Positions 26,004 to 35,228 are shown, numbered from the stretch's first letter. The stretch: 64,000 nucleotides of DNA from Mycolicibacterium sp. YH-1 (GCF_022557175.1 NZ_CP092915.1:1426001-1490000), one strand, 5' to 3'. Numbers and translations are program-made. Notes: generated by a model not told the origin, from the sequence alone.

Positions 26004-26402
26004 TCAGAAACCCCATCGATACGTCCCGTCCCGCTGGGCCTGATCTGACGCGGGTTCGCCGGGTACCAGCATGACGTTGTCGCCGACGTTGACGGTGACA
26101 ACGTTCTCGCCCGCGGGCTCCACAAACGGCAGTTGGAGCAGGCCGTGGAAGTCGTCGGTCCTGACGAAGGTGTGCGCCCGGGCGAACAACGGTTGCACGT
26201 CGAAGACCCGCACTCGCAGTTCCTCGCGGCTGAGTCGGCCCAGTTCTCTGCCGGACTCCGGATCTGTGATCACCTGACCGGTGTTGGAACGCACCGCAAA
26301 GACCATGCCCGGCGTGACACCGGCTTCGGCGCCCCGGTTGAGGACGAGGGTGTAGTCGTCCTCGATGAGCGCGACCTGCCCTGTGATGTTCTGCCCGCTC
26401 AC
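26004..26402 (-). CDS. Small beta-rich protein of unknown function
   Basis: This is a 132-residue acidic protein without signal or helix. The segment QVALIEDDYTLVLNRGAEAGVTPGMVFAV followed by DPESGRELGRL resembles a repeated beta-barrel module that includes the C-terminal domain of FlgT, where it works in protein contacts. Here no flagellar genes exist, so only the fold is suggested. Its ATG overlaps the stop of the upstream gene (ATGA), so the two are made together. Confidence 0.6.
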   Translation of the reverse strand: MSGQNITGQVALIEDDYTLVLNRGAEAGVTPGMVFAVRSNTGQVITDPESGRELGRLSREELRVRVFDVQPLFARAHTFVRTDDFHGLLQLPFVEPAGENVVTVNVGDNVMLVPGEPASDQAQRDGTYRWGF

Positions 26403-27196
26403 GAGGCCGCCAGGGAGGTGCTTTCTCGCAACGGCGATGTCGATCCGACTCGGATCCGCGGTCGGAGGGTGTGGTCGTCGGCGGGCAGCGGCACGTCAAC
26501 GTAGTTCGCGGAGTCCTGCTCCGTTCCGAGCGTCAGTTCGACGGCGGTCTTGGCCTGGAAGAGGGCTATGACGGCCTGCTGGTGGCGTTCGGTGCCGAAC
26601 GAGGTGAGGGCGACTGCGAGCTTCTTGTCGACGTACTCGACCGAACGCTGCAGGTCCGACGTCGTCGGTTCCACGGCGCCACTGTCCGTCTGCTGCGTCC
26701 GCTGGTCACCGAGCCCGCTGTACCAGCGATGCCCGAGCGCACCCAGGGCGATCGAGCACACCGGGACCACCACGACGGTGCAGATCAGGCCGAGGGAGTT
26801 GTCCAGCGCGATCGAGCCGACAACGCCGAGGAGCATCGCCATGCCCGCGACGAAGAACAGTTGCAGCGCCGGCGGCACTGCGTCGATCGCCCGCCACAGT
26901 CGCGTGACGACGCGTGCGCCGTATCGAGCGACGCCGGCGATGAAATGGGCGATACCCGTCGCGGCCTTGAGAGCGACACGGCCCATCTCGTCGGCCTGCT
27001 TGCGGGTGAGCGGCGCCTTGGGAGGCGACCACGCCCGCTTGGCGGCCGGCGGCGCGGTGGGCGCCAAGTCGGGCTCGACCGGCGACTCGATCGGCGACGC
27101 GGCAGGCTGCGGTTCATCGGTCTTGGCCTCAGCGGCCGGCTCGACCGGCGCTTCGGGTGCCGGGCCAACGTTGGTCCCATTTGCCTCATCAGTCAC
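26399..27196 (-). CDS. Pro/Ala-rich two-helix membrane protein of unknown function
   Basis: This is a 265-residue protein from GTG 27196, chosen because GGGAGAAG lies ahead of it. Residues 1-65 are rich in Pro, Ala and Glu, residues 65-110 are basic, and two hydrophobic helices lie near 112-155 (LQLFFVAGMAMLLGVVGSIAL, then ICTVVVVPVCSIALGALG). The C-terminal soluble part contains SVEYVDKKLAVALTSFGTERHQQAVIALFQAKTAVELTLG. It overlaps the small beta-rich protein gene by four bases. The pair may form a membrane complex. It is divergent from the reductase gene. Confidence 0.6.
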   Translation of the reverse strand: MTDEANGTNVGPAPEAPVEPAAEAKTDEPQPAASPIESPVEPDLAPTAPPAAKRAWSPPKAPLTRKQADEMGRVALKAATGIAHFIAGVARYGARVVTRLWRAIDAVPPALQLFFVAGMAMLLGVVGSIALDNSLGLICTVVVVPVCSIALGALGHRWYSGLGDQRTQQTDSGAVEPTTSDLQRSVEYVDKKLAVALTSFGTERHQQAVIALFQAKTAVELTLGTEQDSANYVDVPLPADDHTLRPRIRVGSTSPLRESTSLAAS

Positions 27197-27331
27197 ATTC
27201 GTATCTTCTCCCGATTTCGGTCGAATCACGATCCTGGCGCGCCGGGACACGCAGGTTGAACTCTGAAATTCGATACGTGCGATACGGCCAGAACTGCCCG
27301 CCGTGGTGAGGGCGTCAGGAAGATGAGAACC

Positions 27332-28339
27332 ATGCGGTCTGTCGTCGCTGGCACGGTGGGCGAACCGTCGGAGGTTCTGCACCTGCAGACCCGCCCCGCT
27401 CCGCAGCCCGGCCCCGGCCAGGTCCGGATCCGGGTCATAGCCGCGCCAGTCGAGGCCAGCGATCTACACACCGTCCGCGGCCGATACGGCTTCACCCCGG
27501 AGTTCCCCACGGTGCCCGGAATCGAATCCGTCGGTGTGATCGACGAACTCGGCAGCGGCACTGACGGTCTGACCGTCGGGCAACGCGTCATCACGATCGG
27601 CGTCACCGGCACGTGGCAGGAGTATGTCGTTGCCGACGCCGAGCGGGTCCTGCCTGTTCCCGCCGGCATGAGCGATTCCACCGCGGCCCAGATTCTCAGC
27701 AATCCGCTCACCGCGGTGATCCTGACCCGCGATGAACTCGATGTCCGGCCCGGCGAATGGCTCCTGCAGACCGCAGCCGGTTCGATCGTGGGCCAGTCCG
27801 TCATCCAACTCGGAGTGCACTTCGGCTTCAAAACCCTCAACGTGGTCCGTCGTCGATCCGCTGTCGAGGACATCCTCGCGTTGGGTGGCACCGCGGTGAT
27901 CTGCACGGAGGACGAGGACCTGCGCGAACGGGTCGCCGCGATAGCAGGCGACGACGGCGTGTCCAAGGCGATCGACTGTGTCAGCGGCCAGGTGGGTGCG
28001 GATGTGTCGCGTGCGCTGGCACCGCGCGGTGAGCTGGTCGTCTTCGGGGCGCTGTCCACGCACCGCCAAACCGATCCCGACAGACTCACCATCCCCGTCT
28101 TCGCGCGCTCACTGATCTACGAGACCAAGACCGTTCGCGGGTTCTGGCTGTTCCGCTGGTTCACCGAGACCCCGAGGGACCGGATGGCCGCAGCGATCGA
28201 CCGGACACTTCAGCTCGCCCAGTCCGGCGTGTTGCGCGTGCCGGAGGGCCAGCCGATTCCCGTCGAGAAGTTCAGCGAAGCCGTCTATCTGGCCGAAGCT
28301 CCCGAACACGGGGGCAAACCTCTACTGGTGTTCGACTAG
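27332..28339 (+). CDS. Zinc-independent MDR-family reductase (2-enoyl thioester/quinone type)
   Basis: This is a 335-residue medium-chain dehydrogenase/reductase. The N-terminal GroES-like domain includes GPGQVRIRVIAAPVEASDLH and VPGIESVGVIDELGSG. The NADPH fold includes LLQTAAGSIVGQSVIQLG in place of the usual GxGxxG. Cys and His zinc ligands are missing, so it belongs with MECR-like enoyl-thioester reductases or quinone oxidoreductases. ATG 27332 is preferred over ATG 27323, since AGGAAG lies nine bases upstream of it. It converges on the radical SAM gene with 12 bases between stops. Confidence 0.75.
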   Translation: MRSVVAGTVGEPSEVLHLQTRPAPQPGPGQVRIRVIAAPVEASDLHTVRGRYGFTPEFPTVPGIESVGVIDELGSGTDGLTVGQRVITIGVTGTWQEYVVADAERVLPVPAGMSDSTAAQILSNPLTAVILTRDELDVRPGEWLLQTAAGSIVGQSVIQLGVHFGFKTLNVVRRRSAVEDILALGGTAVICTEDEDLRERVAAIAGDDGVSKAIDCVSGQVGADVSRALAPRGELVVFGALSTHRQTDPDRLTIPVFARSLIYETKTVRGFWLFRWFTETPRDRMAAAIDRTLQLAQSGVLRVPEGQPIPVEKFSEAVYLAEAPEHGGKPLLVFD

Positions 28340-28351
28340 ACGGCAGGGGCG

Positions 28352-29911
28352 TCAGAACGTGTTGACCAGGGTCCGCGATTCGGCCATCTGGTGCGACATT
28401 GTGTAGTGGTGGTAATGCATGGCGCACTTGACCACGCAGATGAACAGCACGCTCGGATCCGGCCGGTGGCGGAGCATCGTCGCCATCCTGTGCCGATAGA
28501 TTCGGCGCAACTCCGCGTCGGGGACATTCTTCATCAACAGCAGGAACAGGCCAGCCGCTCGAACCGCATCAAATGATCGCGCTCGCCATCTCTGCCACGG
28601 ATGTCGGTTCAAGTACGCATTTCGAGCCCGGGCGAAATTGAATCCGCGCGCGAGATAGAGCCTCTCGAGGCGATCGAAGTAGGAGTCGGTGTCGTACAAG
28701 TCCTGCATCAGACCGATGTACCCGTCGCGCAACGCTTCACGCGTCATCCCGAGTGGAATCACGTTGGTGCCGAACGCCTGCTCCTCGTCGAGATCAAGGC
28801 GGCCCTCGTTCTTCAAGCGCGCGTGCAGCGGTGTCTTGGGAATGGCCGAGAGCATGCCGACCATCGCGTGCATGATGTCGGTCTGCCGCATGAAATCACT
28901 TTGTGCCTTGAAGATTCGGGCATCGTCGTGGTCGAAACCGACGATCATGCCGCACCAGACTTCGAGTCCTGAGTCTTGTACTTTGCGGACCCGGTCGACG
29001 AGCGTCCCGCCCTTGCGCACGTTCTGGTACTTCTTCGTCTCGCGCAGCGATTCCTCATTGGGGGTCTCGATGCCGATGAAGACGGCTGTGATGTTGGCGG
29101 CGACCATCAACTCCATCAGCTCGTCGTCTTCGGCAAGGTTGAGTGATGCCTCCGTGAAGAACTGGAAGGGATATCCCTCGGCGACCTGCCACGCGGCAAC
29201 GTCGCGAAGCAACGTCTTCACCGCGACCTTGTTGCCGATCAGATTGTCATCGACGATGAACGCGATGAGCAGTTTCTGCCTGCGCATGGCCTCCAACTCG
29301 GCGATCACCTGCGCACTCGTCTTCAGCCTCGGCTTGCGTCCGAACGTGACGATGATGTCGCAGAACTCGCACTGGAACGGGCAGCCGCGGCTGAACTGAA
29401 TGCTGCCGAACACGTAGTTCCTGGCTTTCAGCAGGTCATACCGCGGCACCGGCACCCGAGTCATATCAGTGCGCTCGAGTTGTTCGTATCGGTGCTGATG
29501 TCGCCCGTCGGTCCACTCGTCCAGAAACTGCGGCCACGTCGTTTCCGCCTCGCCGATGAAGATCACATCGGCGAGGCCGTCGAAGTAATCCTCCTGCACA
29601 CTGACCCACGGTCCGCCTACGACGGTGAAGACGCCGCGGGCCTTCAGTTCGCGGAGAATCTCACGCATCCGACGGCGCTGGACGACCATGCCGGTGAGCC
29701 CCACGATGTCGGCGCGCGCCAGCCGGTCGTAGTCGATCGGCTCGACGTTCTCATCGACGATCGCCACGCTATGTGCGGCAGGCGTCAACGCGGCGATCAG
29801 CGGAAGGCAGGCGGTCGGCAGATTGCACTTCTTGCCGAGCAGCGGCAGGGCGTGCTCGAGGCCCCAGTAAGACACCTCGAACCGAGGATTGATCAGGACG
29901 ATATCGGCCAT
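28352..29911 (-). CDS. B12-binding radical SAM enzyme with DUF4070-type tail
   Basis: This is a 519-residue protein. Residues 1-150 form a B12-binding domain (SYWGLEHALPLLGKK, VGLTGMVVQRRRM, VVGGPWVS). The radical SAM core has SRGCPFQCEFCDI, whose three Cys in the CxxxCxxC pattern hold the 4Fe-4S cluster. The C-terminal third fits the DUF4070 extension. The architecture matches cobalamin-dependent methylases such as HpnP (hopanoid C-2 methylase), but no hopanoid genes are nearby, so the substrate is open; a lipid is likely because of the family. It stands alone, with a TAAAAT box in its upstream region on the minus strand. Confidence 0.82.
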   Translation of the reverse strand: MADIVLINPRFEVSYWGLEHALPLLGKKCNLPTACLPLIAALTPAAHSVAIVDENVEPIDYDRLARADIVGLTGMVVQRRRMREILRELKARGVFTVVGGPWVSVQEDYFDGLADVIFIGEAETTWPQFLDEWTDGRHQHRYEQLERTDMTRVPVPRYDLLKARNYVFGSIQFSRGCPFQCEFCDIIVTFGRKPRLKTSAQVIAELEAMRRQKLLIAFIVDDNLIGNKVAVKTLLRDVAAWQVAEGYPFQFFTEASLNLAEDDELMELMVAANITAVFIGIETPNEESLRETKKYQNVRKGGTLVDRVRKVQDSGLEVWCGMIVGFDHDDARIFKAQSDFMRQTDIMHAMVGMLSAIPKTPLHARLKNEGRLDLDEEQAFGTNVIPLGMTREALRDGYIGLMQDLYDTDSYFDRLERLYLARGFNFARARNAYLNRHPWQRWRARSFDAVRAAGLFLLLMKNVPDAELRRIYRHRMATMLRHRPDPSVLFICVVKCAMHYHHYTMSHQMAESRTLVNTF

Positions 29912-30118
29912 AGTCGTCTGCTCCGGGTCGCGCCGAAAGGCGCTGGTAAATGCCAGGATTTTAGCACTTTCCGCCTGGTGGGAGGAGTTGGTGCACCGGC
30001 TTCTCTACCGACTGCAACGAGTCCGCGGTTGGGGCCTATCGGGTCGGGCGGCCAAGTGACAGGCTTGATCTGTACGGGCCCCGTTGATCGGAGCCGAACT
30101 GCGATTGAGGAGCATCGA

Positions 30119-30547
30119 ATGGCCGACAACCGTCTGAGCGAGAAGTTCGACGCGCTGTCCGAGCGGACAAAGGAATCGGCGAACAAGCTCAAGGCCTCCG
30201 CAGGACGCGAGAAGGATCAGCTGAAGGCGGACGCCGCCGCAGCGCGCGAACGCGCCAGCTCGACAGCGGAGGAGTTCAAGGAGAAGGTGGGCGAGGCCTC
30301 AGATAGGGCGTCGTCGCAGTGGGACGAGCTTCGCGGAAAGTGGAAGGACCACCTCGCCAAGGTGCGGTCAACCATCGAAGCGAAGAAGGAGGAACACGAG
30401 GCGAAGGCCGCCGAGCGGTACGCCGACGATGCCGAGGACTATGCCGTGGGCGCGATCTTGTTTGCGGAGAGTGCAATTGCAGAAGCCGAGGCGGCTTGCC
30501 TAGACGCTGTCTACGCTCGGGCGAACGCTGTGGCGCTCAATCCCTGA
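30119..30547 (+). CDS. LEA/apolipoprotein-like coiled-coil protein
   Basis: This is a 142-residue, highly charged, all-helical protein. Residues 1-100 are Lys/Glu/Ala repeats (ERTKESANKLKASAGREKDQ, then KWKDHLAKVRSTIEAKKEE) and resemble desiccation-type (LEA) or apolipoprotein helices. The end, DDAEDYAVGAILFAESAIAEAEAA, is a more hydrophobic helix. ATG 30119 has GAGGAGC ahead of it. Similar proteins are common in mycobacteria, I believe, with no defined role. A stress-protective or membrane-coating function is inferred. Confidence 0.7.
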   Translation: MADNRLSEKFDALSERTKESANKLKASAGREKDQLKADAAAARERASSTAEEFKEKVGEASDRASSQWDELRGKWKDHLAKVRSTIEAKKEEHEAKAAERYADDAEDYAVGAILFAESAIAEAEAACLDAVYARANAVALNP

Positions 30548-30550
30548 GTG

Positions 30551-30596
30551 TGCCGTGAACTGATGCGGGTGACGGTGACCCCGATTCGGCACGGCA
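30551..30596 (+). terminator. Possible hairpin after the coiled-coil gene
   Basis: TGCCGTG (30551-30557) pairs with CACGGCA (30590-30596), starting four bases after the TGA. The loop is long but contains a nested GGGT/ACCC pair. No T-tract follows. Confidence 0.35.
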
Positions 30597-30660
30597 AATC
30601 TGGGCGTTTCCACACGCAACACTTCGTCATTTCTCAGTTGGCGGCCGGACAGTGGTCTGC

Positions 30661-30924
30661 ATGACCGCTATGAATGGCCGGACGGGTGTGGCATCCGGCA
30701 TGCCTCGTCGCCGGTGGTGGCGGAGTGTGCCCAGGCCCGCTCTCGGCGGAGCATTCGCGGCCATCCTGATCGGCGTCATCTATGCGACGGGGGAGTGGGC
30801 GTCCGTGGTGGCCTCACTGGCCGGCTTCGCCACCGCCATCACCTTGATCGCCGCCGCCGTGATCAGCTGGGAGCGCGTCGTCGTGACCGCAGCGTCGGCG
30901 GGCCTCGTGGAGCGACCACACTAA
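30661..30924 (+). CDS. Small two-helix membrane protein, unknown
   Basis: An 87-residue frame with a basic N terminus (MPRRRWWRSVPRP) and two adjacent hydrophobic helices (LGGAFAAILIGVIYATG; VVASLAGFATAITLIAAAVI). Starts at GTG 30652, ATG 30661 and ATG 30670 are all possible, and none has a clear ribosome site. The hydrophobic plan and codon pattern support a real gene. No family is recognised. Confidence 0.5.
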   Translation: MTAMNGRTGVASGMPRRRWWRSVPRPALGGAFAAILIGVIYATGEWASVVASLAGFATAITLIAAAVISWERVVVTAASAGLVERPH

Positions 30925-31024
30925 ACCACCGGCCCGAACACCCTGGGCTCGGATGAGATGGTTTGCAGAGTGCGCACTTTCGTCATTCTGCTCCGTGCAA
31001 TGCGGGAATCGGTAGGGTCCGAAC

Positions 31025-31702
31025 GTGGCTGGTCGAGACTCGCACTACTGGAGGCGCGCGTTCTGGGCGCTGGTCGGGGTGGCGGTCCTGGGTCTGGGTG
31101 CGGCGGTGTTGCGCGTCGCGCAGGTCGGTGTCGACCCCTACACCGCCGCCAACATCGGCATCAGCAACACGATCGGTCTCGATCTCGGCACGTACCAGCT
31201 CATTAGCAACGCGATTCTGCTGATTCCGATCGTCTTGTTCGGCCGCATGTACATCGGCGTCGGCTCGTTCATCAACATGGTCATGACCGGCTACTTCATA
31301 CAGTGGTTCTCGGACCTGTTGAATCCGCTGGTTCCCAGCGACCCCACACGGTTGGTACAGGCCGTCATGTTCCTCGTCGGGATCACCCTGTTCGCCGCCG
31401 GCGCGTCGATGTATATGACAGCGGCGCTCGGTAATTCGCCGTACGACGCGATCGCCCCGATCATCGTCGACCACACGCGATTGCCCTACCGAGCGGTGCG
31501 CGTGGCCCAGGATCTCGTCTTCGTCGCGCTGGCCCTGGCGTTCCACGGACAGGTCGGCATCGGGACCGTCATGACGGCATTCTTCGCCGGCCCCTTGATC
31601 GACTTCTTCACCGAGAAGGTCAACAAGCCCCTGATGAAGAAGGATCTGGCAGCACTCAGTGTGTTCCAGCAGCGTGTCGCGACAACCCGGTGGCACTTCT
31701 GA
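31025..31702 (+). CDS. YczE/YitT-like integral membrane protein
   Basis: This is a 225-residue protein with five or six helices, beginning at GTG 31025. LGLGAAVLRVAQVGVDPYTAANIGIS, LLIPIVLFGRMYIGVGSFINM and ALGNSPYDAIAPII match the YczE family, where the repeated G-xx-P-D/Y-x-A motif is conserved. The role is unknown; Bacillus YczE affects antibiotic production and sugar-related phenotypes indirectly. The cytoplasmic tail ends in KKDLAALSVFQQRV. The following amidase gene is in the same direction, 74 bases on. Confidence 0.72.
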   Translation: MAGRDSHYWRRAFWALVGVAVLGLGAAVLRVAQVGVDPYTAANIGISNTIGLDLGTYQLISNAILLIPIVLFGRMYIGVGSFINMVMTGYFIQWFSDLLNPLVPSDPTRLVQAVMFLVGITLFAAGASMYMTAALGNSPYDAIAPIIVDHTRLPYRAVRVAQDLVFVALALAFHGQVGIGTVMTAFFAGPLIDFFTEKVNKPLMKKDLAALSVFQQRVATTRWHF

Positions 31703-31776
31703 CAGCGGCGCCCGTTCGGCGCAGACTGGTGGGGCGCACGCGCCATTCCCGTTCAGCCTGCGCTGGAAGGAAACCC

Positions 31777-32640
31777 GTGGCCAAGACAGGGCAGTGGACC
31801 GGCGACCCGGTCTGGCTCGCCGACGTACTACGGCGCGAGGGTGTCCAGCTCGTCGAGTTCCCCGGCTGGCGCGATCGCGGTCACGGCGACTTCAAGGACA
31901 TCCGCGGGGTGATGGTGCACCACACCGGATCGGATAACGCGAGCGCCGCCTCCATCGCCTACGGCAGGCCTGATCTGGCCGGCCCGCTGTCGCAGCTACA
32001 CATCGCACAGGACGGCACTGTGACCGTGGTCGCGGCCGGGGTGGCCTGGCACGCCGGCATCGGCATGTATCCGTGGCTGCCGACCAACATGGGCAACTGG
32101 CACATGATCGGCATCGAGTGCGCCAACAGCGGAACCAGCCCAACGGCGCCACACCGCACCAACTGGCCGGCAGCGCAGTATGACGCGCTCGTCGACAGCT
32201 GCGCCGCCATCAACCGGCGCCTCGCGCAGAACTCCAGCCGCACCATCGGACACAAGGAGTACGCGGGCCGCTCACAGGGCAAATGGGATCCGGGCGCCAT
32301 CGACATGGAGATCCTGCGCAGCGACATTCAAGCCCGCATCGGCACCATTCCCGACCCGGCGCCGACACCCAGACCGCCGGTGCCGGTCGGCCAGTTCGCG
32401 GACATCCTGCTATTCCGCGGTTCCGAGGGGCCGCAGGTCGCGCAACTGCAGCGCCAGCTCAAGTATGGCTACGAAACCTATGCCGGGGATCTCGTGGTCG
32501 ACGGTGTCTACGGCACCCAGACCGAGACCGCGGTCAGGGAGTTTCAGCGTCGCGCCCGGGGTCTGAAGGTCGACGGCATCGTCGGCCCTGCCACCGCTGC
32601 CGCGCTGAATCTGAGGGTGGTGCCACAACTGGAAGACTGA
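31777..32640 (+). CDS. N-acetylmuramoyl-L-alanine amidase with PG-binding domain
   Basis: This is a 287-residue amidase_2/PGRP-type enzyme. Zinc ligands are the His in VMVHHTGSD, the His in GHKEYAGRSQGK and the Asp in WDPGAID; AWHAGIG and HMIGIECAN are further family marks. A Pro-rich linker (PAPTPRPPVP) leads to a peptidoglycan-binding_1 domain (QVAQLQRQL..., DGVYGTQTETAVREFQRR, VDGIVGPATAAAL). It cuts the amide between muramic acid and the stem peptide. GTG 31777 is chosen for the GGAAGG in front; no signal peptide precedes the domain, so export is unclear. Domain order resembles mycobacterial Rv3594, from memory. Confidence 0.85.
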   Translation: MAKTGQWTGDPVWLADVLRREGVQLVEFPGWRDRGHGDFKDIRGVMVHHTGSDNASAASIAYGRPDLAGPLSQLHIAQDGTVTVVAAGVAWHAGIGMYPWLPTNMGNWHMIGIECANSGTSPTAPHRTNWPAAQYDALVDSCAAINRRLAQNSSRTIGHKEYAGRSQGKWDPGAIDMEILRSDIQARIGTIPDPAPTPRPPVPVGQFADILLFRGSEGPQVAQLQRQLKYGYETYAGDLVVDGVYGTQTETAVREFQRRARGLKVDGIVGPATAAALNLRVVPQLED

Positions 32641-32655
32641 CGATGAGTGGTGCTG

Positions 32656-34017
32656 TCACATCTGCGGCATCGCATTCACCGGTGACGCTGGACGTAGGCG
32701 GGCGATGATGCCATCGAGGTCGAGCACGAACATGTCGGGCCGGAAGACGTGGCCGCCGGGCACCTCATGCGATTCATGCGGGATGCCCGCTGCGTTGAGG
32801 CGGTCTCGGAACTCCCGTTGGCCGGCGAGCACCTGAGTCTCGTTGACGCTGTCGAACCAGTTGAGCGGGTCCGGGCTGGTGCCGGCGACCAGGAAGACCC
32901 GCTTGTTGCGGTAGCTGTCGATGCGCTCGACCGGATTGTCGGCGCTGACCCGGGCCTGGTCCCACAGCGGCGCGCCGTAGACCGTGCCGCCGGCCAGGTC
33001 CAGGACCGCTGAGGTGATGTTTGCCCAATGCACGACCAGGCCGAAGTCGCGGCGCAGACTCGCCGGACCGGAATGGGCACTCACCGAGGCGAAGTGGCCG
33101 TAGTACTTGGCTGCGTACTTCAGCGCACCGAACCCGCCCATCGAAAACCCGGACACCGCACGGCCGTCGTACTCGGCGAATGTTCGGAAGTTCGCCTCGA
33201 TCCAGGGGAGCAGCTGGGCGATGTGGAACGTCTCCCAGTTCCGCGGGCCGGTGAACGAGCTGACCGGGTTGGAGTACCAGCCCGCGTGGCCGCCGTCGGG
33301 CATCACGACGATGATCGGCTTGCCCGCGGTCAGATCGCGGATGCCTGCAAAGTCGAAGAAGCGGAAGTCTTGGTCGCCGCCGTGGAACAGGTAGAGGACG
33401 GGATAGGTGCGCCCGCTGGTGCGGTAGTCGTCCGGAAGCAGGACGTTGATACCGGGGTTCCAGCCGATGGCGCCGGTCTGAAACCGGTAGTACCACAAGC
33501 GCGCATCGTTCTCGTTGCGGTCCACGATTCTCAGGCCGAACCCGTCGCTGCGTCCGACGAATATCACCAGTATCTGCCCGACTTCGAGCACGGCGGGATC
33601 TGCGATGCCGTTGACGGTGGCGATCAGCGGATAGAACGACGCGTTGCCGTAGAACCGCGACGCCAATGCCGAGAGCGTGTCCCCTCCGACCACCCGGTAC
33701 CTCGTGATGTCCGGAATGATCAGTGGCTGCCCGACATTGATGACGGCGGAGACGGCGATCCCGCTCGCGGAGGCGATCAGCCGATCGAGTTCCGCGTCAC
33801 CATAGAACCGCACGGCCAACGCCGACAGCGTGTCCCCTGCGACTGCCGTGTATCTCGTGAAGTCGGGGAAGACCAGCCGTTGCCCCACGGCGAGGACGTC
33901 GGGGTTGGCGATGCCGCTGGCGGTGGCGATCAGCGGATAGAGTCTCGCGTCTCCGTAGAACCGCAACGCCAACGCCGACAGCGTTTCCCCCGAGATAACC
34001 ACGTGTGTTCGGACCAT
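32656..34017 (-). CDS. Triple-LysM protein with esterase (antigen 85-like) domain
   Basis: This is a 453-residue protein. Residues 1-165 hold three LysM-like repeats of about 55 residues, each with G(E/D)TLSALA-RFYGDA and a (V)GQ-LV/I-P ending (VVISGETLSALALRFYGD, AVAGDTLSALAVRFYGD, VVGGDTLSALASRFYGN). A linker follows, then an alpha/beta hydrolase of the putative-esterase family: LLPDDYRTSGRTYPVLYLFHGG, the Ser elbow GFSMGGFGALK and the His in VPGGHVF. LysM binds peptidoglycan or chitin-type glycans. No signal peptide is seen at the ATG (34017, with AAAGGGGTGAG in front). Substrate unknown. Confidence 0.85.
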   Translation of the reverse strand: MVRTHVVISGETLSALALRFYGDARLYPLIATASGIANPDVLAVGQRLVFPDFTRYTAVAGDTLSALAVRFYGDAELDRLIASASGIAVSAVINVGQPLIIPDITRYRVVGGDTLSALASRFYGNASFYPLIATVNGIADPAVLEVGQILVIFVGRSDGFGLRIVDRNENDARLWYYRFQTGAIGWNPGINVLLPDDYRTSGRTYPVLYLFHGGDQDFRFFDFAGIRDLTAGKPIIVVMPDGGHAGWYSNPVSSFTGPRNWETFHIAQLLPWIEANFRTFAEYDGRAVSGFSMGGFGALKYAAKYYGHFASVSAHSGPASLRRDFGLVVHWANITSAVLDLAGGTVYGAPLWDQARVSADNPVERIDSYRNKRVFLVAGTSPDPLNWFDSVNETQVLAGQREFRDRLNAAGIPHESHEVPGGHVFRPDMFVLDLDGIIARLRPASPVNAMPQM

Positions 34018-34235
34018 TGGTCTCACCCCTTTCGACCGCAACTGGCTCTCACCTCGATTGTGCGCGCGGCCGCCGTCGGTGGTGGCGGGTTGGCAATAAA
34101 CCGGTGTGGGTGCTGGTTTCCAGTCAGACGAGCCGAGATCGCGCCGGTCATACTCCGGTGCTATCTGGCCTCGAGGTTTAACGTGAGTGCACGGGGAGCC
34201 AACGAAGTGATGGGCGCAGTGGCTTAGGGGGTGCG

Positions 34236-35228
34236 GTGCGAGCCGAAGCGGACGCCGACCACTGTGCGGTACTGATACGGCATCGACGCGACCGTGCCGT
34301 GCTGACAGTGGTTTTCCTCCTGCTGTTCGTCTTCTCCTACAGCGAGGAAATCGTGTTCGCCGCGCTCGAGGCGACCGGTCAGAACCATCTTCTGGGATGG
34401 CTCATCGGCCTGGTGGGGCTCGATGTGGCCGTGCTCGCGGTGGCGGGTCTGCTCAAGCATCACATCGGCCGAGCCGATGACGGCGACCAGCGGCTGTGGC
34501 GGCCGTGGTGGATCTCCTTCGCCAGCGTGGTTGTCCTCGACGTGGTGTTATGTCTTCTGCCGGAGGATCATTCGCTGTGGATCGACCTCACGTTCTCGGT
34601 CGCACTGGCCGTCCTCATGGGGAGCCTGATGGCTCTGTCGCTCAACGCCGACCCTCTGACGTTGTTCAGCAGGGTGCGACGGACTGCTGAGCCGACCGAT
34701 TGGGCGCGCGTCCGGGCCGTGGTCCCACTCGTCATCGGCACCTTCGTCTGTTACCTCGCCGCCACGGCCTTCGACGACTTCTTCGACCTCGACACGGTGC
34801 GCGCTCTCGATTCGGAGATGTCGGCAGAGGTGGCCGCGATGCCACTGCCGGAGCAGCTCGGTGCAATGGCGACCCTCTGTGAGGGTGCGGTCAGCCCGGC
34901 CTTCTTCCAACAGGTTGTCGCGGTCATCCCGCTGCTGCTGCTCACTCTGGGCGTGGAGTTCAACTTCTTCCGACGCGCACTCGTCGAGCCCGCTCAGCGG
35001 GCCGCCGCTGCGGCGACCGTGACGGTCATGTCGGTTGGCCTGGTTCTCGCACTGTCCACACTGCCGTGGGCCGGCACGGGTTGTGGTGGGGTGCTCGGTT
35101 ATTGGCACGAGTTTCTGACCTTTGTGATCTCGGTACAGGGTGTTGCCACGGGGCTGGCCACACTCGTGTGGCTTCTCGTGATGAGCAGCCCTGATCAACG
35201 CGGCACCGAGGGGGCCGACGATGCCTGA
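34236..35228 (+). CDS. Multi-span membrane protein, first of a tandem pair
   Basis: This is a 330-residue protein with seven or eight hydrophobic helices. Shared landmarks with the next gene are FSYSEE, LNADPLTLFSRVRR, DWARVRAVVPL, SPAFFQQVVAVIPLLLL followed by TLGVEFNFFRR, STLPWAGTGCGG and GLATLVWLLV. No known transporter or enzyme motif was found. The start is uncertain (GTG 34236 is used; the first 20 residues are hydrophilic and could be absent). It overlaps the second gene by eight bases, so the two are made together and may form a heteromer. Confidence 0.7.
   Translation: MRAEADADHCAVLIRHRRDRAVLTVVFLLLFVFSYSEEIVFAALEATGQNHLLGWLIGLVGLDVAVLAVAGLLKHHIGRADDGDQRLWRPWWISFASVVVLDVVLCLLPEDHSLWIDLTFSVALAVLMGSLMALSLNADPLTLFSRVRRTAEPTDWARVRAVVPLVIGTFVCYLAATAFDDFFDLDTVRALDSEMSAEVAAMPLPEQLGAMATLCEGAVSPAFFQQVVAVIPLLLLTLGVEFNFFRRALVEPAQRAAAAATVTVMSVGLVLALSTLPWAGTGCGGVLGYWHEFLTFVISVQGVATGLATLVWLLVMSSPDQRGTEGADDA

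Noticed and set aside
34150..34230. Possible SigF promoter (GGTTT followed by GGGGA) before the tandem membrane genes
   Set aside because: Spacing of 13 is too short for the SigF consensus (about 15-17).
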